Below, in pieces: positions 1-8,703 of a DNA stretch of 64,000 nt. The notes beneath the pieces are model-generated. The model had not been told where the DNA came from. It searched no databases and saw only the letters and a list, made by a program, of their open reading frames with translations. Source of the DNA: G963667915 sp965197385 (lineage in GTDB: Bacteria; Acidobacteriota; Vicinamibacteria; Vicinamibacterales; UBA823). The first letter of the stretch is position 1; every line of letters starts with the position of its first letter. Location: contig CBDANA010000009.1 in the NCBI GenBank assembly GCA_965197385.1, positions 868,001-932,000 on the forward strand, given 5' to 3'. Both the position numbers and the translations under genes were made by a program.

Positions 1-189
1 GGCCAGCTTGACGCCGCCTCCCCTCCCACGACCACCGGCATGAATCTGGGCCTTGACGACGACCACATCGGTGGCGAGGCGCTCGGCGACCTGGCGCGCC
101 TGGGCCGGTGAGAAGGCGACATCGCCCCTCGGAATCGGCACCCCATGCCGTCCGAGGATGGCCTTGGCCTGGTACTCGTGAATCTTCAC
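1..189 (-). CDS. sucC: Succinyl-CoA ligase beta subunit, N-terminal part (runs off the window)
   Basis: The first 63 codons of the ADP-forming succinate-CoA ligase beta chain, the ATP-grasp subunit of the TCA-cycle enzyme. The N-terminus reads MKIHEYQAKAILGRHGVPIP, the family's usual opening, followed by VVVKAQIHAGGRGGGGVKLA, the start of the ATP-grasp domain. The start is a GTG at 187-189. It lies 15 bases downstream of mdh on the same strand, so icd-mdh-sucC is probably one TCA operon; the rest of sucC, and likely sucD, lies beyond the window edge. Confidence 0.9.
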   Translation of the reverse strand, partial: MKIHEYQAKAILGRHGVPIPRGDVAFSPAQARQVAERLATDVVVVKAQIHAGGRGRGGGVKLA

Positions 190-204
190 TGGCCTGACAC
201 CGCG

Positions 205-1131
205 TCACACCTTGATGACGCTCACGAGCTCCTGCACGGCGTCGGCCGATTTCAGGAGCGCTGCCTGCTCGTTCCGGGTGAGCGTGATCTGCACGACCTC
301 CTCCATCCCGCGTGCGCCCAGCTTGACGGGCACGCCGACGTACAGGTCCCTGATGCCGTACTCCCCTTGCAGGAAGGCCGCGCACGGCAGAATCTTCTTC
401 TTGTCCTTGAAAATTGCCTCCACCATCTCGACGACGGCGGAACCCGGGGCGTAGTAGGCACTCCCGCTCCCGAGCAGCTTCACGATCTCGCCGCCGCCGC
501 CCGCCGTGCGCTTGACGATCCGGTCGATCGTCGCCGCATCCATGAGCTCGGTGATCGGAATGCCCGCGACCGTCGAATAGCGCGGCAAGGGGACCATCGT
601 GTCCCCGTGGCCGCCGAGCACGAAGGCGTGGGTGTTCTCGACGGACACGTTGAGCTCCATCGCAATGAAGGACCGCATGCGCGCTGAATCGAGAATGCCC
701 GCCATGCCCACAACGCGCTCGCGCGGAAATCCGCTCACGCGGTACACCACCTGGCACATCGCGTCGAGCGGGTTGGTCACGGGGATGATGATCGTGTTCG
801 GCGAGTGCTTGACGACGTTTTCCGTGACGCTCTTGATGATGTCGTGATTCTTCATCAGCAGGTCGTCACGGCTCATCCCCGGCTTCCGGGCGAGCCCGGC
901 CGTGACGATGACAATGTCCGACCCCGCCGTGTCAGCGTAGTCGTTCGTGCCGAGCACCCGGGCATCGGACCTTTCGATCGGATTCGCCTCGAGCATGTCG
1001 AGCCCCTTCCCCTGGGGCACGCCCTCGAGAATGTCCAACAGGACAACGTCGGCCAGCTCCTTTGTCGCAATCCGGCGCGCAGCCGTCGCCCCCACATGGC
1101 CGGAGCCGACGACGGTGACTTTGCGATTCAT
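205..1131 (-). CDS. mdh: Malate dehydrogenase (NAD-dependent, LDH-like type)
   Basis: Oxidises malate to oxaloacetate with NAD in the TCA cycle. The protein of 308 residues opens with the Rossmann motif VTVVGSGHVGATAA. VTNPLDAM follows near residue 120, and the catalytic His motif GGHGDTMVP near residue 175. The length and the MSRDDLLMKN substrate-loop segment fit the LDH-like MDHs of many Bacteria. The start is the ATG at 1131; an upstream in-frame extension overlaps icd and lacks family similarity. It lies between icd and sucC, consistent with co-expression. Confidence 0.95.
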   Translation of the reverse strand: MNRKVTVVGSGHVGATAARRIATKELADVVLLDILEGVPQGKGLDMLEANPIERSDARVLGTNDYADTAGSDIVIVTAGLARKPGMSRDDLLMKNHDIIKSVTENVVKHSPNTIIIPVTNPLDAMCQVVYRVSGFPRERVVGMAGILDSARMRSFIAMELNVSVENTHAFVLGGHGDTMVPLPRYSTVAGIPITELMDAATIDRIVKRTAGGGGEIVKLLGSGSAYYAPGSAVVEMVEAIFKDKKKILPCAAFLQGEYGIRDLYVGVPVKLGARGMEEVVQITLTRNEQAALLKSADAVQELVSVIKV

Positions 1132-1174
1132 GCCAGTCTCCCTGAAGCGAGTGCGGCGGCCACCGCGACCGCGG

Positions 1175-2410
1175 TTACATGTTGGAAATGATCGCGTCCG
1201 CGAACTGTGACGTGCGAAGCTCGGTCGCCCCGTCCATCTGCCGGGCCAGATCGTACGTGACCTGCTTTTGCTGGATCGTCCTCCCGAGCGCCGCCTCGAT
1301 CCGGTCGGCCGCCTCACCCCAGCCCAGATGGCGGAACATCATGGCGCCCGACAGGATGACCGAGCTCGGGTTGATGACGTCCTTCCCGGCGTACTTCGGC
1401 GCCGTCCCGTGGGTCGCCTCGAAGAGGCCGATCTCGTCGCCGAGGTTCGCGCCGGGCGCCATGCCCAGCCCTCCGACCTGCGCGGCGCAGGCATCCGAGA
1501 GGTAGTCGCCGTTCAGGTTCGGCGTCGCGAACACGTCGTAGTCGGCCGTGCGGGTCAGCACCTGCTGGAACATGCTGTCGGCGATTCGGTCATTCACCAG
1601 AATCTTGCCGTCCCGGCTCGCGCCCCCCCAGGTCTCCTCTTCGGTCACGATGGTCTCTCGAAATTCCTCGGTGGCCAGCTCGTAGCCCCAGTCGCGGAAC
1701 GCCCCCTCGGTGAACTTCATGATGTTGCCCTTGTGGACGAGCGTGACGGTCTTGCGGCCGTTGGCCTGAGCGTAGCGAATCGCCATTCGAACCAGCCGCT
1801 TGGTGCCCGTCCCCGAGATCGGCTTGATGCCAATTCCAGAATCTGGCTGGATGGTCCGCCCCATGGCCTCCCGCAGGAAGTCGATGACCTTGGTGGCCTC
1901 GGGGGTACCGCGCGCCCATTCAACCCCGGCGTAGACATCCTCCGTGTTCTCACGAAAGATGACGACGTTCATGCGCTCCGGGTGGCGCACGGGCGATGGC
2001 GTTCCCTCGAAATAACGGACCGGCCGCACGCATGCGTACAGATCCAACACCTGACGCAACGTCACGTTCAGGCTGCGAATGCCCCCGCCCACCGGTGTCG
2101 TCAGCGGTCCCTTGATGGCGACCCGGTAGGTCTTGATCGCGTCAAGCGTCGCCTGCGGCAACCATTCGTCCATGCCGGCCTTCGCCTTTTTACCGGCGGT
2201 AATCTCGAACCAGACAATGCGGCGCGTCCCGTCGAACGCCTTGGCCACGGCTGCATCGAACACGCGGACGCTGGCCCGCCAGATGTCTGGGCCCGTGCCG
2301 TCGCCTTCGATGAATGGCACGATGGGATTGTTCGGAACGACGAGACGGCCCCCCTCTTGGGTAATGGGCGTCCCGTCGGACGGCGGCGTCAGGTGTGCGG
2401 ATTCAGACAT
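1175..2410 (-). CDS. icd: Isocitrate dehydrogenase, NADP-type
   Basis: Oxidative decarboxylation of isocitrate to 2-oxoglutarate in the TCA cycle. The 411-residue protein matches the bacterial homodimeric NADP enzyme: PIVPFIEGDGTGPDIW near the N-terminus, GGGIRSLNVTLRQ (with the substrate-binding Ser that AceK phosphorylates in enterics), FRENTEDVYAGVEW, HKGNIMKFTEGAF, and GTAPKYAGKDVINPSS near the C-terminus. It is the first gene of the reverse-strand TCA group, with 43 bases to mdh, and is divergent from serA across a 365-base intergenic region that should hold its promoter. Confidence 0.95.
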   Translation of the reverse strand: MSESAHLTPPSDGTPITQEGGRLVVPNNPIVPFIEGDGTGPDIWRASVRVFDAAVAKAFDGTRRIVWFEITAGKKAKAGMDEWLPQATLDAIKTYRVAIKGPLTTPVGGGIRSLNVTLRQVLDLYACVRPVRYFEGTPSPVRHPERMNVVIFRENTEDVYAGVEWARGTPEATKVIDFLREAMGRTIQPDSGIGIKPISGTGTKRLVRMAIRYAQANGRKTVTLVHKGNIMKFTEGAFRDWGYELATEEFRETIVTEEETWGGASRDGKILVNDRIADSMFQQVLTRTADYDVFATPNLNGDYLSDACAAQVGGLGMAPGANLGDEIGLFEATHGTAPKYAGKDVINPSSVILSGAMMFRHLGWGEAADRIEAALGRTIQQKQVTYDLARQMDGATELRTSQFADAIISNM

Positions 2411-2600
2411 GAGTGCCGTGAGGACTTTCGGTTTCGTGATTGCGTATCGAAAAGAAGGAGCGCGGCCACGTCCGTTTCAGGTTTTAGGTCAGAGCCCTAG
2501 AAGGCTGCGCGAGATGTTCACAGAATCTGTGGAAAACCTTGTGGAAAAATGTCCGGCCGCCCACTGCTACGCCGCGTCAACTGGGGGATTCTAGCAATTT

Positions 2601-2615
2601 GCACCATCGTGGTGC
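2601..2615. promoter_or_regulatory. Perfect 15-bp palindrome in the icd/serA divergent region
   Basis: GCACCATCGTGGTGC is two 6-base arms around TCG. It sits between the two divergent genes and about 50 bases upstream of a TATACT-like -10 at about 2665-2670. It could be an operator or a hairpin; nothing in the sequence tells which protein would bind. Confidence 0.35.
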
Positions 2616-2673
2616 GACGAGGTGCCCTCGACGGGCGCGATATGCCGACGTACTCCGGACATTATACTGTATG

Positions 2674-2789
2674 CGCGCGCGGCCGCGAACCGCGTGCGAG
2701 GCGAGCCGGCCAAGCTGAGCGCCGGGGAGATGTGGGACACCGTCAATTACGTCCGCACGCTGAAGGCCTCGTTACATGACCGCCGTTGA
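2674..2789 (+). pseudogene. 3' relic of a cytochrome c gene
   Basis: One frame that runs into the serA start reads AKLSAGEMWDTVNYVRTL and ends HDRR-stop at 2787-2789. That is the last helix of class I cytochromes c (the 'E-[IM]-W-D-x-V-N-Y-V-R-x-L' pattern). No CxxCH haem site is found upstream, so only the C-terminal end survives. The stop overlaps the first codons of serA in another frame. It is probably debris from a former upstream neighbour of serA. Confidence 0.55.
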
Positions 2790-4392
2790 ATCGGCACCCC
2801 CGACGATGAAGATCGTGATTGCCGACGCCCTCCCCGACTCGGCCGCCGAGTTGCTGCGTGCCGAGGGCTGGACGGTGGACGCCTACGCTGGACGGCCGCG
2901 GGACGAACTGCTGCAAGCCCTGAAGGACGCTGACGGCCTCATCGTTCGGAGCACCACCCGGGTGGACGCGTCGCTCATCGAGTCGGCACCTCGGCTGCGC
3001 GTCGTCGCGCGGGCGGGCACCGGCGTCGACAACGTCGATCTCGACGCGGCCAGCGCTCGCGGCATCCTCGTGCTGAACGCGCCCGGCGCCAACAGCATCA
3101 GCGTCGCCGAACACACCTGCGCGTTGATGTTGACACTCGGGCGGTCGATCGCCCGGGCGGACACCGCGATGAAAGACGGCCGGTGGACCAAACAGGAGTT
3201 ACTCGGCACCGAGCTGCGCGGCAAGACCCTCGGCCTCGTCGGCCTCGGACGGGTCGGCCAGGAAGTGACCGCGCGAGCCCACGCCTTCGGCATGCGGGTG
3301 ATCGCGCTCGACCCGTTCATCAAGGAGGGCGTGGCGGGCGACCTCGGCGTCGTGCTGGTCTCGCTGGACGAGTTGTGCGCACAATCCGACTTCATCAGCC
3401 TGCACGTCCCGGCGACCGACTCGACCCGACAGATGTTCGACGCTGACCAGCTAGCCAAGTGCAAGCCGGGCCTTCGCCTCATCAACACGGCGCGCGGCGA
3501 TCTCATCGACGAGGCAGCGCTCGCCGACGCCATCGAGGCGGGTCGCATCGGCGGAGCCGGCCTGGACGTCTTCACGAGCGAGCCGCCCACCGATCGCCGG
3601 TTAGTCTCGCTGTCCCAGGTGGTCGCGACCCCGCACATCGCCGGCGCCACGGCGGAAGCGCAGCAACTCGTGGGCGAGGAGACGGCGGCCAGCGTCCGCG
3701 ACTACTTGCGAAGCGGCCTGGTGCGCAACGCCGTGAACTTCCCGTCCATTCCGCCGGAGGCGCTAAAGCGGCTGCACCCGTTCGTGCAGCTGGCGGACAA
3801 GCTTGGCGCACTCCTGGCACAGCTGGCCACCGGTCGAACCCATGGCGTCAGCATTCGCTACTACGGCACGCTGGCAACCGGCGACAACGAACCGCTGGTA
3901 GGTGCCGTCCTGACCGGCCTCTTCCGAACGATGCTGTCCGAGGTGGTGACGCCGATCAACGCCCGGGCGGTCACCGAGGCACGCCGCATCGAAGTCGTCG
4001 AATCGCGTAGCTCCCGCGCGCGGGACTTCCCCAGCCTGCTCTCCGTCAAGCTCCACACCTCGGAGGGCGACCTCTGGGTCGAGGGCGCCATCTTCGAGCA
4101 CGGCGGCCCTCGCCTCGTGCTGCTGGATGGCGTGGAGATCGAAGCCGGCCTCGAGGGGACGCTGATCGTGATCCGCAACCTCGATCAACCAGGGGTCATC
4201 GGCGTCATCGGGACGATTCTGGGCGAGCGCCGGATCAACATCGCCAGCTTCGCGCTGGGCCGCGGCCCGGGCGGCGCGGTGTCGGTGGTCAGCGTCGACG
4301 CGCCCACGGATGACGACGGCGTGAGCGACACCGTGCTGGACGCGCTCCGCGCCGTCCCCGCGATCAGCGCTGCCACCATCGTGCGTATCTGA
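2776..4392 (+). CDS. serA: D-3-phosphoglycerate dehydrogenase
   Basis: First step of serine synthesis: 3-phosphoglycerate to 3-phosphohydroxypyruvate with NAD. The 538-residue protein has the long (type 1) layout: a catalytic domain split around a nucleotide-binding domain with GLVGLGRVGQ near residue 153, NTARGDLIDE, and catalytic His in TPHIAGAT; then an ASB-like intervening domain (about 320-450) and a C-terminal ACT domain starting near LIVIRNLDQPGVIGVIG, the usual site of serine feedback. The ATG at 2776 is used; a second ATG at 2806 (MKIVIADALPDSA) matches the family start equally well. Confidence 0.93.
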   Translation: MTAVESAPPTMKIVIADALPDSAAELLRAEGWTVDAYAGRPRDELLQALKDADGLIVRSTTRVDASLIESAPRLRVVARAGTGVDNVDLDAASARGILVLNAPGANSISVAEHTCALMLTLGRSIARADTAMKDGRWTKQELLGTELRGKTLGLVGLGRVGQEVTARAHAFGMRVIALDPFIKEGVAGDLGVVLVSLDELCAQSDFISLHVPATDSTRQMFDADQLAKCKPGLRLINTARGDLIDEAALADAIEAGRIGGAGLDVFTSEPPTDRRLVSLSQVVATPHIAGATAEAQQLVGEETAASVRDYLRSGLVRNAVNFPSIPPEALKRLHPFVQLADKLGALLAQLATGRTHGVSIRYYGTLATGDNEPLVGAVLTGLFRTMLSEVVTPINARAVTEARRIEVVESRSSRARDFPSLLSVKLHTSEGDLWVEGAIFEHGGPRLVLLDGVEIEAGLEGTLIVIRNLDQPGVIGVIGTILGERRINIASFALGRGPGGAVSVVSVDAPTDDDGVSDTVLDALRAVPAISAATIVRI

Positions 4393-4431
4393 TCGACCGC
4401 CGTTCGGCCTCTCGACGCTCGGCTCTCGCCC

Positions 4432-4546
4432 GGCTCTCGGCTCTGGGCTCTCGCACGGCGAGACAGGCCAGCTGGGCGCCGGGGACTCATCGCAGGCTCG
4501 CCCATCTTGAAACCGTCCGAAAGAGGAGCGCCGAGAGCCGAGAGCC
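4432..4546. repeat. Imperfect inverted repeat between serA and the next gene
   Basis: GGCTCTCGGCTCTGGG at the left faces CCGAGAGCCGAGAGCC at the right, about 85 bases apart, and further CGGCTCTCG units lie just before. It lies between two convergent stop codons, so it may help end transcription, or it may be a short dispersed repeat. No poly-T tract follows. Confidence 0.4.
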
Positions 4547-4556
4547 TGGTGAGGGG

Positions 4557-5084
4557 TTAGGGCAGGACGACGCGCCGGCGCGCGCCCGACACCGTGTCGC
4601 GAACCGTGATCCCGTCCGGCTCGATCTCGACAACCTCCAGATCTGGCCCCACCGCGTCGCCGACCGTCACGAACCGCATCCGGTCGTCTACGGAGATAAT
4701 GGCGGTAAACTTCGGGTCACCCGAGGCCGCGCGCTCGGTCGCGATGCCAATGGCGATGATGACCTCGCGGGGCTCGACCCCCGCTGAAGTCGCCTCGGGC
4801 GCCGACGCGGCCGGCGACACCTCCAACCTCGGCTGGTCCGGTTCACGACTCGAGCCGAAGACGAACGGGTTTCGGCCCGGCAGCCGCGGCGCAGGGGCCA
4901 CGGCCGCATAGTCTCGAACCCGCCGTGACTCCCCGGCCAGAGCCGGCGCCGACTCGGCCAGCCGTTCGACCGGCCGGGGCGCCGAACTCGGCGGCGCCGG
5001 CTGCACCACCGTCGCCGCGGCGGCGATCCACGCCGCCGTCAACGCGGCGCCGGCCGACCACGCGATGAGGCGTCCTGCACGCAT
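4557..5084 (-). CDS. Single-pass membrane protein with a GspC/PilP-like C-terminal domain
   Basis: A 175-residue protein with an N-terminal hydrophobic anchor (LIAWSAGAALTAAWIAAAAT), a Pro/Ala-rich linker, then GRNPFVFG and a small beta domain ending VVEIEPDGITVRDTVSG. The RNPF motif, the 'V-GD' turn (FVTVGDAVGPDLEV) and the layout resemble GspC and PilP inner-membrane clamp proteins of type II secretion and type IV pili. It stands alone here, convergent with serA and divergent from kdsB, away from the pilus operon at 22-27 kb. The function is inferred only from shape. Confidence 0.6.
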   Translation of the reverse strand: MRAGRLIAWSAGAALTAAWIAAAATVVQPAPPSSAPRPVERLAESAPALAGESRRVRDYAAVAPAPRLPGRNPFVFGSSREPDQPRLEVSPAASAPEATSAGVEPREVIIAIGIATERAASGDPKFTAIISVDDRMRFVTVGDAVGPDLEVVEIEPDGITVRDTVSGARRRVVLP

Positions 5085-5164
5085 CCTGCTGCACCCATCG
5101 TAGCATCCGATCGTGCCTCACGCACGTGTCACTGCCATTTCATGCATCTGTGGTAGGATTCGCC

Positions 5165-6130
5165 GTGCGCCCTCTGACGGCCTCGGGTTCGCTCACGTCC
5201 CTCACCGAGTCTTCAACCGTCGCCATCATCCCCGCCCGCTACGCGTCGTCGCGACTCCCTGGGAAGCCACTCATCGACCTCGGTGGACGTCCGATGATCG
5301 AGCACGTCTACGAGCGAGCCAGCGCCGTCACGTCGCTCGCTGCGGTCATCGTCGCGACAGACGACGAGCGCATCGCCAACGCGGTGCGAGCGTTTGGCGG
5401 TCTCGTCGAGATGACGCGAAGGACGCACCGCTCCGGCACCGAGCGTGTGGCGGAAGTCGCAGGACGGATCTCGTGCGGACTCGTCGTCAACGTGCAGGGA
5501 GACGAACCATTCATCGACCCGTCGATGATTGTCGACGCACTGCGACCGTTCGCCGAGGATCCCAACGTGCAGATGTCGACACTCCGGCAACGGATCGACG
5601 ATCCGGACGAGGCCGCTAATCCCAACGTCGTCAAGGTGGTCGTCGACGGTCGAGGCGATGCGCTCTACTTCTCGCGCCACACGATTCCGTACACTCGGAC
5701 GGACGCCGCGCCGCCCCTGCACAAGCACCTCGGCCTGTATGTCTACCGCCGGCCGTTTCTGCTCACCCTAGCCTCACTGCCCCCCATGCCGCTCGAGCAG
5801 GCCGAATCGCTCGAGCAGCTCAGGGCACTGGAGCACGGATTCCGCATCAGGACGGTCGACACCGCTGGACATGCGCTGGGCGTGGACACACCCGAGGACG
5901 TAGCCCGGGCCCGCCGGGCCCTAGCGGCCCGTGGTGCAAGCCCCGCGTCGCACCGAGACCCCCCTGAACCAGAACCGCGGTCGCCCAGGGCAAGGCGCGA
6001 CGAGGGAACATACCGGGAGTATGTGACCCATCGTGGACAACGCCCAGCGCCGCCCCTGGCGGGATGCCTCGGTGATCGAATGCAGCGGGGCTTGCACCGC
6101 GGGCTGCTAACCGCCGGAGCCCGCGCGTGA
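5165..6130 (+). CDS. kdsB: 3-deoxy-manno-octulosonate cytidylyltransferase with a repeat-encoded C-terminal insertion
   Basis: Activates KDO as CMP-KDO for lipid A/LPS core synthesis. The core is typical: IIPARYASSRLPGKPL near the N-terminus, VVNVQGDEPFIDP, HLGLYVYRR, and GVDTPEDVARARRA at the usual C-terminal end. After that the frame enters a MITE-like repeat inserted at CTAG. The repeat plus its 4-base duplication is 186 bases, so it adds exactly 62 codons without a stop, then returns to the original TAGARA-stop tail. A GTG at 5165 is chosen; 5126 is an alternative. TAGGAT just upstream could be a -10 for a nearly leaderless message. The stop overlaps a possible pyrG GTG. Confidence 0.88.
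   Translation: MRPLTASGSLTSLTESSTVAIIPARYASSRLPGKPLIDLGGRPMIEHVYERASAVTSLAAVIVATDDERIANAVRAFGGLVEMTRRTHRSGTERVAEVAGRISCGLVVNVQGDEPFIDPSMIVDALRPFAEDPNVQMSTLRQRIDDPDEAANPNVVKVVVDGRGDALYFSRHTIPYTRTDAAPPLHKHLGLYVYRRPFLLTLASLPPMPLEQAESLEQLRALEHGFRIRTVDTAGHALGVDTPEDVARARRALAARGASPASHRDPPEPEPRSPRARRDEGTYREYVTHRGQRPAPPLAGCLGDRMQRGLHRGLLTAGARA
5925..6106. repeat. MITE-like palindromic repeat inside kdsB
   Basis: Ends are CGGCCCGTGGTGCAAG and CTTGCACCGCGGGCTG. The core carries the ACATACCGGGAGTATGTGA hairpin. It is flanked by CTAG on the left and CTAA on the right, a YTAR-type target. At 182 bp it belongs to the longer subclass of the family, with an extra CCATCGTGGACAACGCCCAG segment shared with the copy near folD. 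Confidence 0.85.
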
Positions 6131-6144
6131 CCGGGTCATCGCCG

Positions 6145-7797
6145 ATGAGGGATCGTCAACCGGTGAAGTACATCTTCGTGACGGGTGGGGTGGTGTCGTC
6201 GCTCGGAAAGGGATTGGCCGCGGCGTCGATCGGATGTCTCCTCGAAGGCCACGGCTACAAGGTGACGATGCAGAAGTTCGATCCCTACGTGAACGTCGAT
6301 CCCGGCACGATGAGCCCGTACCAGCACGGCGAAGTCTACGTAACCGATGACGGCGCCGAGACCGACCTGGACCTGGGCCACTACGAGCGCTTCACCAGCA
6401 CCGTCACGACCCAGAATCACAACTGGACGACAGGCAAGATTTATCTCTCCGTCATCGAGAAGGAGCGCCGGGGCGACTACCTGGGACGCACCGTGCAGGT
6501 CATTCCCCACGTCACCGACGAGATCAAAGCCAACATTCGCGGCGTGGCCGATGATGTCGACATCGTCCTCGTCGAGATCGGGGGCACCGTCGGCGACATC
6601 GAGAGCCAGCCGTTCCTGGAGGCGATTCGCCAGTTTCGCCAAGATGTCGGCCGGGAGAACACGCTCTACGTTCACCTGACCCTGGTGCCGTTCATCGGCA
6701 CCGCCGGTGAGCTCAAGACGAAGCCCACCCAGCACAGCGTCCGTGACCTCAGATCGATCGGGATTCAACCAGACATTCTGCTCTGCCGAACCGACCGTGT
6801 CCTGGCACCCGCGCTCAAGCGGAAGATCGCGCTGTTCTGCGACGTCGACGAGGAGGCGGTCATCACGGCCAGGGACGTCGAGAACATCTACCAGGTCCCG
6901 CTGGTCCTGGCGGCCGAGGGCCTGGACCGTATCGTCCTGAAGCACCTGCACCTCTCGGACGCGCATCGCGACATGTCCGGCTGGGAAGACCTGGTGTACC
7001 GGATCGAGCACCCGAAGGACGACCTGACGATTCACGTCGTCGGGAAGTACGTCGGCTACGAAGATTCCTACAAGAGCCTGAACGAGGCGCTGTACCACGC
7101 CGGCTTTAAGCGCGGCGTACGCGTGACGATCAAGTGGATCGAAGCCGAAGCCCTGGAGGGGCTAGACGGCGAGCGGCTCCTCACCGACGCGGACGGCATT
7201 CTGGTCCCCGGCGGGTTCGGCAACCGCGGCAGTCGCGGCATGATGTGCGCCGCCCGGGTGGCGCGCGAGCACCGAATCCCGTATTTCGGCATCTGCTACG
7301 GGTTTCAGTGGGCGGCCGTCGAGTTCGCCCGCAACGCGTGCGGCCTCGACGGGGCCGATTCCACCGAGTGCACACCCGACGCGTCGCACAAGGTCATCTA
7401 CAAGCTGCGCGACCTGCTCGGGATTGATGACCTGGGCGGCACGATGCGGCTGGGCGCCTATGCCTGCGAGCTGGCACCCGACTCTCGGGCCCACGCGGCG
7501 TACGGGCAGCGGGACATTCGGGAGCGTCACCGTCATCGCTACGAATTCAACCGCGAGTACGAGCAGATCCTCGCCGAGCATGGCCTGCGTATCGCCGGGA
7601 AGTCACCGGACGGCAAGTTCGTCGAAATCATCGAGCTGCCAGGCCATCCCTGGTTCGTGGCGGTGCAGTTCCATCCGGAGTTCAGGTCGAAACCGCTCCG
7701 GCCGCATCCGCTCTTCGACGGCTTCATCGAGGCCAGTTACCGGCACAAGGTGGCCACGGCCACCCCAACGGCCTCCGCCGAGTCCCTGGCCGGATAA
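6145..7797 (+). CDS. pyrG: CTP synthase
   Basis: ATP-dependent amination of UTP to CTP using glutamine; it supplies the CTP that KdsB uses next door. The amidoligase domain opens with KYIFVTGGVVSSLGKGLAAAS and has the YVNVDPGTMSPYQHGEVYVTDDGAETDLDLGHYERF region in family order. The C-terminal class I glutaminase has its nucleophile Cys in GICYGFQ and the His/Glu pair in QFHPEF. At about 550 residues the length is normal. The ATG at 6145 is chosen; a GTG at 6127 overlapping the kdsB stop and a GTG at 6163 are alternatives. Confidence 0.95.
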   Translation: MRDRQPVKYIFVTGGVVSSLGKGLAAASIGCLLEGHGYKVTMQKFDPYVNVDPGTMSPYQHGEVYVTDDGAETDLDLGHYERFTSTVTTQNHNWTTGKIYLSVIEKERRGDYLGRTVQVIPHVTDEIKANIRGVADDVDIVLVEIGGTVGDIESQPFLEAIRQFRQDVGRENTLYVHLTLVPFIGTAGELKTKPTQHSVRDLRSIGIQPDILLCRTDRVLAPALKRKIALFCDVDEEAVITARDVENIYQVPLVLAAEGLDRIVLKHLHLSDAHRDMSGWEDLVYRIEHPKDDLTIHVVGKYVGYEDSYKSLNEALYHAGFKRGVRVTIKWIEAEALEGLDGERLLTDADGILVPGGFGNRGSRGMMCAARVAREHRIPYFGICYGFQWAAVEFARNACGLDGADSTECTPDASHKVIYKLRDLLGIDDLGGTMRLGAYACELAPDSRAHAAYGQRDIRERHRHRYEFNREYEQILAEHGLRIAGKSPDGKFVEIIELPGHPWFVAVQFHPEFRSKPLRPHPLFDGFIEASYRHKVATATPTASAESLAG

Positions 7798-7845
7798 CGC
7801 GCTAGGAGCCCGTGGGCTGCGTCTCGTCGGCCGCGCGCGGCGGGT

Positions 7846-7851
7846 TATAAT
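7846..7851 (+). promoter_or_regulatory. Consensus -10 box TATAAT placed for a leaderless kdsA message
   Basis: TATAAT ends 6 bases before the kdsA GTG, so the expected transcription start falls on or next to the start codon. No Shine-Dalgarno sequence fits in the gap. GTCTCG about 16 bases upstream is a poor -35. Confidence 0.55.
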
Positions 7852-7857
7852 AGCGGC

Positions 7858-8703
7858 GTGCATTCCGTCGACATTGGAGGGGTGACCTTCGGTGGCGGCG
7901 CCCCGCTCGCCCTCATCGGCGGCCCGTGCGTGATCGAGAGCGAGGCGCACGCGTTGTCGCTGGCCGAGCGGATCCAGTCCGCCGCCGCGCGACAAGGTAT
8001 TCCGCTGGTGTTCAAAGCCTCGTTCGACAAGGCGAACCGGACGTCGCACCGGTCGTTCCGCGGACCTGGCCTGGACGAGGGGCTGCGCGTCCTCGACCGC
8101 ATCAAACGCGAACTGCACCTCCCGATCCTCACGGACGTCCACGAGACCGCCCAGGTCGGACCGGCCGCCGAAGTCGCCGACGCGCTCCAGATTCCGGCGT
8201 TTCTGTCGCGACAGACCGACCTCCTGGTGGCCGCGGCGCGGACGGGCCGTCCGGTGAACCTGAAGAAGGGGCAGTTTCTCGCGCCCGACGACATGCGGCA
8301 CGCCATCGCCAAGGTGACGTCGACCGGTCACACCGACGTGCTCGTCACCGAGCGCGGCGTCAGTTTCGGCTACCACAACCTCGTCGTGGACATGCGGGCC
8401 TTCCCCCAGCTGAGGCAGCTCGGCGTGCCGGTTGTCTTCGACGTCACCCACAGCTTGCAGCTGCCCGGCGGCGCGGACGGCGCCTCGGGGGGACAGGCCG
8501 AATTTATCCGGCCACTGGCCTCGGCCGGCGTCGGGGCCGGCATCGACGGACTCTTCCTGGAGATCCATGACGCCCCCGACCGGGCGAAGAGCGACGGGCC
8601 GAACGCGTGCCCGCTGGACGATCTGGATTCGCTGCTCGAACACCTTGTGCGCCTCGACGGCGCCGTCCGCGGCGTGCCGCGTGGGGCCGACGACCGATCA
8701 TGA
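7858..8703 (+). CDS. kdsA: 3-deoxy-8-phosphooctulonate synthase (KDO-8-P synthase)
   Basis: Condenses arabinose-5-phosphate with phosphoenolpyruvate to KDO-8-phosphate. The 281-residue protein has the family signatures LIGGPCVIESEAHAL, FKASFDKANRTSHRSFRGPG, LTDVHETAQ, VNLKKGQFLAP and FDVTHSLQLPGG. The start is a GTG. Its last bases overlap the ATG of kdsD (ATGA), so the two are translationally coupled. With kdsB upstream and kdsD and kdsC downstream, nearly the whole CMP-KDO pathway is in one cluster. Confidence 0.95.
   Translation: MHSVDIGGVTFGGGAPLALIGGPCVIESEAHALSLAERIQSAAARQGIPLVFKASFDKANRTSHRSFRGPGLDEGLRVLDRIKRELHLPILTDVHETAQVGPAAEVADALQIPAFLSRQTDLLVAAARTGRPVNLKKGQFLAPDDMRHAIAKVTSTGHTDVLVTERGVSFGYHNLVVDMRAFPQLRQLGVPVVFDVTHSLQLPGGADGASGGQAEFIRPLASAGVGAGIDGLFLEIHDAPDRAKSDGPNACPLDDLDSLLEHLVRLDGAVRGVPRGADDRS

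Noticed and set aside
145..687. Forward frames opposite mdh and icd
   Set aside because: Antisense shadows with His/Arg/Asp-rich composition; the reverse-strand genes are certain.
2520..2560. DnaA-box-like TGTGGAAAA cluster and replication origin
   Set aside because: No TTATCCACA match, no AT-rich unwinding region, and no dnaA/dnaN/gyr genes near.
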